NCBI RefSeq assembly: GCF_030867095.1
Contig: NC_081828.1
Location: 50,073,434-50,137,433 of the forward strand
DNA: 64,000 bases
Direction: 5' to 3'
Source of the DNA: Alligator mississippiensis
Lineage: Eukaryota; Chordata; Crocodylia; Alligatoridae
Shown here: positions 60,200-64,000 of the stretch, piece by piece
Layout: every line of letters starts with the position of its first letter
How positions within the stretch are numbered: position 1 is the stretch's first letter
Notes under the pieces: generated by a model
The model's database searches: none
What the model was told of the DNA's origin: nothing
Seen by the model: only the letters and a program-made list of their open reading frames with translations
Translations under genes and position numbers: made by a program

Positions 60200-61168
60200 C
60201 TTGGCTAGGGACAAACATTACACATAAGCTGATTTAAGTGATCAGAAACTAGTTTAAACCTGTAAAAAAACAGACGTTCAGTGCACAGAGACCAGTTTCA
60301 AAATGGCTGAAACTGGTTTGAGATAAACCTGGTTGAATGTAGTATCAGACTTAACTGATTTGGCTCAAATGAGTTTATGCAATGTCTGTCCCAGACCCCT
60401 TGCAGATTTAAGTTAAAACAGAGGACCACCAGCATGCTCGCTGGGCTGGGCTGGGCTCTCTGCTCCAGCCCAGCCAGAGCAGGGACAGGCAGGGGTGGAG
60501 GTCTGGCCAGGGAGGGGTTTAATTCCCCGCTCTCTATCCCACTGGTAGGGATGCTGCAGGGAGCTTGCAGGGCTCCGACCCACTCCGGACCCCGGTGCTC
60601 CCGCGTGCAACTCTGCTGGCCCCACAGCACCGTGCTCCAGCCAGGAAGGAGCTTGTGCTCCCACACATTATGACAGGGGCTGCTACCCACAACACGGGTC
60701 CTTCCCCCTTCCGCTGCAGCAGCGGGGCGGGGGCCTGGCCAGGCAGGGCCCCTGCGGGGAGGGGCAGGGAGCACAGCAACGAGGGCAGGCTGACCTGGCT
60801 GCTAGTGGAGTAGAGGGGAGACTGACTCTTCTCCCTGCACCCCTCTGCCCCAGGGGCCGTGGTGTCCCGCTGCTGCAGTAGCGAGGGGGAGCGCCTTGCA
60901 GACCCAGCTCTGGTCCCTGCTGGTGGGATAGAGAGGGAAGAATTAAACCCCTCTCTGCCCCCCCAGCACAGCTTCCCTGTAGCAGAGGGCAGCCTATACC
61001 GCCCCCAATTGCCTGGCCTGAGCAACTGCAGGCATGTGCCTGCACTGCCTCAGTCCAGAGCAAATGTTTGTCCTGTTATAAACCAGTTCAGCCTAGGCAG
61101 GTTAGACTAACCTGCAAAGGTTGAATCAATTCAGGCTCTGGCTTTTTGAATGTCTGTCCCTAGCCCTG
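60200..61168. mobile_element. Nonautonomous DNA transposon, copy 2 (inverted)
   Basis: The left end CTTGGCTAGGGACAAACATT and the right end AATGTCTGTCCCTAGCCCTG form inverted repeats. The left ~200 bases match, in reverse complement, the right end of 27388-28560 (ATCAGAAAC, GGCTGAAACTGGTTTGAGAT, AAACCTGGTTGAATG, CTTGCTGG/CTCGCTGGGCTGGGC). A GC-rich interior (60430-60970) supports long antisense frames that lack transposase motifs. No clear target duplication is visible. Confidence 0.7.
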
Positions 61169-61179
61169 TGACTAGATCA

Positions 61180-61345
61180 TAGCACTGGGACATGGTTCTA
61201 CTTTCAGTTCTGCTCTTCCCACCCTTGGTAACTTTGGGGAAACCATATCACCTCTCCTTTTCTGCGTCTCTGTCTTTAAAAACTAGGCTAACACTCTTTT
61301 CTTAGAAGAAACATGCAGCTGTAATTCATTAATATTTTTAAAGCG
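61180..61345 (+). repeat. MIR-like SINE fragment
   Basis: CAGTTCTGCTCTTCCCACCC, CCTTGGTAACTTTGGGG, ATATCACCTCTCC and TCTGCGTCTCTGTCTTTAAA follow the MIR order on the + strand. Confidence 0.55.
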
Positions 61346-61349
61346 CTTT

Positions 61350-64000
61350 GTGACCCACAGGTGGCATGGAAGGGAAAGAACCTGGCACAACCTAACATGC
61401 CACCTAAGATCTTTAAAAATATGTAGATGCCCTTGCTCCTTCCATGCACAAAGTAATGGGCTGGAAAGTTGTGAGATGGGAAGGAGCTGTTAGAACTAGT
61501 TGCTGATAGCTCACATGGAGATCCCAACACATCTGGCATGCAATATTTCTCTTGTTATTCAGGGTTGCCATGGGAAGATCTGGGATGGAACTGTCAGGAG
61601 GGTTGGGTGAATTATTCATAGCAATTAACTTGAAGAATTTTGACTCTTCTACTTGTGAACTGTCTATAGGTAGATCATAATTTTCTTGGTTGTGTTATTT
61701 ATGCAAAGGAATTGGCTGAAGATTTCCTGTGAACAGTCCTTTGTGTGTGGTGTGTTTGATATTCAAACTGCATGGATTAGTGTGACACAGATGCGAAAGT
61801 CGGATGGTATGTTTCTATTCCCGGATTGGTGGAACCTGTTTGATGTTTATTCCCAGTGATGCCAGATTCCTTTCTGAACCCTCATTTCTACAAACAGATT
61901 CTGCTTTTCTTAATGATCAAACTACATTTTTAACAATCACAAATTCACCTACAGTTTGCAGTTTCCTTGAACATTCCTGCCAGTCTGCTCCATCCTGAAC
62001 AAGAGGATGAAACACAAAGTGTCTTTTCTTCCTCCCACTGTCTTCCTGCCAGAAACTTTGGAACATCACCACTGCTGCCAAATAGAGTAGCAACAGCAGA
62101 AGTGGTGATGCTTTGAGCACAGAGACAAAATAGTCTGAGGAGAAAAAAAAGGAAGATACTTGGCTTCTGGGGGAAGAAACAGAGGGGAAGTAGAGGAAGT
62201 TGAGAATGTGTGTGGGGAGAAATGGAAACATCTTCTCCTGGTGTCCTCTGAAGGACCAGAAATAAATGCCTGCCTTGACCCAGTATTTTCTCTCTCTGTT
62301 CCAGCATTGTCTGGAAATTAAGCCTTTGTGCACCATCTCAGCCTCTCCCAAAAGGGGGGCATCAGTAACCCAAACAATAAGCTAAGAACAACCTCACTCC
62401 ACCCATTAAACCCTTGGTATTAATGGATTCCCCATTGATCTCACTCAAGTACAGCCATAAAAACCAGAGCTGCATACAGCAGCATCCTAAAATACCCTTT
62501 TAAATCTCAGGCACTATGTTCATTAATTACAGCCCAGCGATGGCTCAGGCTATTAGTTCTGGATGGTAACTTCATTTATGCCCACGTTAACACTTGATGT
62601 CAGTAGAGTTCTCTCATTACCACTCCATTACTTACCTTCTCAATCCATCATTACAAGGTAGTGCCCAGGGCACAGAAACGTGCAACATTCTCCATGTATT
62701 TGTGAAAAGTTGATATATCAAGTGTAGTGCACTTAAAATTCCCAAGCAAAACACCTTTTAAAATCAGTTGGTAAGGCTGTAGGTTCCTATCAGGGTCGAG
62801 AGAGGGAGGGGGATGGGGAAGAAATAACCTCTTGAGACTGTTGCAATCTTCTCAAATATAGGAAAAACTTAGGGAAACACTGGAATGCCAATATTCAAAT
62901 TCCATTTAAACCTAAACTAAAAATATTAGCAACTACAGAAATAGAGTTCAGACCATCCAAACCACCTTAACACTGCACCTGTCCTCTACTGTCTGTCCTC
63001 CTGATGCAGCTTGAGCTACACTCACAAAGGTGCTAAAATCTTTTTTTTTAAAAATCTATCCAAAGTGTCAGTACAGAAGTTGCTGATTGCTGATCATTTC
63101 AGAAAATGCAACCCCAACTGTGACCACTGAATATTGAAAATATAGCCCTGAATTCCTCTGCAAATACATCTAGTGTCATGTTTCTGAGACATAGACATCT
63201 GGATGAGAGAAGTTTTAGTAGACACTTTAAAAATTCTCAGGTCTACCACCTTGCACACAGAATCAAGGCAGTTTAGATTACATGGTTTATAATGTATACC
63301 TGTGCTCTTGGCTTCCCCTTAGTGAATGCTAACAATTCCAATCTTTGCTCTCGCCCTGTAGGGTCAGATTTTCACAAGTGCTCAGGGCTGTCCTTCAATA
63401 GCTTTAGTCTATCACCTGCCACCAGCACTTTCCTTGAAAATAATCTTGTTAGAAAAGAAGCACCACTTAGATCTCTCCTTTGCAACACTGATCTTTAAGA
63501 TTTGTTTGGAGAAGAGAAAGCACTTTAAGCTTATAGAAAATCTATTTAAAGGGGGCTTGAATGTATGTCTTTCATTGGAAGCAGGGTTGCAACAACACAA
63601 TACACCACTGTGCTGTGGATATAAGCATTTTGAACAAACTTAGCTGTGGAGTGAAACTTCTACCATACTGAGATACCATCTTCTAGATGGGATTTTAACT
63701 CCTATTTGTGGGGAGCAAACATCACGCAGGGGGAAAAGAGCCTGCCAGCCATCCACTGCCTGATGGCAGGAGTAAAATATCAATATTTTCTTCTGTGTTC
63801 TGTAATTCCCCAGCTAACAAGGCTGTGATGACAGAGGTTGGTTTTAATAACTGTGATACTGGACTAATTGATGGCACAGGCTGCTGGTCACCACAATCAG
63901 AAATAAATTAAACTGTCTTTGCCATCCTGCATCCACACCTCCAGCAGTGAAACCTCCCGCAGGTGTGAACATAAAGTATCTGTACATCTTGCTGAACATG
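61350..64000. other. No gene recognised
   Basis: AT-rich sequence with short frames only (longest 144 codons on the minus strand at 61917-62351, no domain). No recognised repeat. Confidence 0.5.

Overview
The window looks like intergenic nuclear DNA from a vertebrate, most likely a sauropsid and probably a crocodilian (a turtle is the main alternative). The reasons are CR1 LINE pieces with the ATTCTATG-type 3' end, old MIR-like SINE fragments, many hAT-type DNA transposons with 8-bp target duplications, and long Gypsy-like solo LTRs. I found no host protein-coding gene, no rRNA gene and no functional tRNA gene. Nearly all of the many short open frames are chance or lie inside repeats.

The main feature is one endogenous retrovirus on the + strand, 51013-60003. 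It has two nearly identical ~507-bp LTRs, a 4-bp target duplication (CTAT), a tRNA-His primer binding site, an ~870-base leader with a 151-bp tandem duplication, then gag, pro-pol and env, and a polypurine tract. It is gammaretrovirus-like (class I): myristoylated Gag start, YPxL motif, one CCHC zinc knuckle, an in-frame UAG between gag and pro, integrase with a GPF motif, and an Env with CWIC and CX6CC motifs. All three genes are broken by stops and at least two frameshifts. By eye the LTRs differ at only about 7 substitutions plus one indel, so the insertion is recent. The damage is biased: all five gag/pol TGA stops are followed by A, several fall where tryptophan is expected, and one RT and three RNase H catalytic acids are changed to Asn or Lys by what would be G-to-A changes. 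This resembles retroviral G-to-A hypermutation and is the observation most worth following.

Region by region. 1-7400: mostly unannotated, with two hairpin-rich MITEs and a MIR fragment. 7465-8580: a solo LTR with minisatellite-like internal repeats. 9745-9980: a CR1 tail. 11704-12426: a second copy of the repeat at 6850-7350. 13512-17151: a solo LTR (TSD GCCAC) split by a 2.2-kb hAT element (TSD ATCTAAAA), itself apparently carrying another LTR. 20226-21964: a fold-back hAT-like element with internal tandem arrays in opposite orientations. 22181-25450: a minus-strand CR1 split by a second copy of the minisatellite-bearing LTR. 27388-28560 and 60200-61168: two opposite-orientation copies of a nonautonomous transposon about 33 kb apart. 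32030-32286: another CR1 tail. 39091-41029: a GC-rich hAT element with a perfect TSD. 42522-42794 and 47741-47921: short hAT MITEs with perfect TSDs. 44162-45000: a one-ended hAT fragment. 47945-48235: two tRNA-derived SINE fragments. The remaining stretches hold nothing I recognise.
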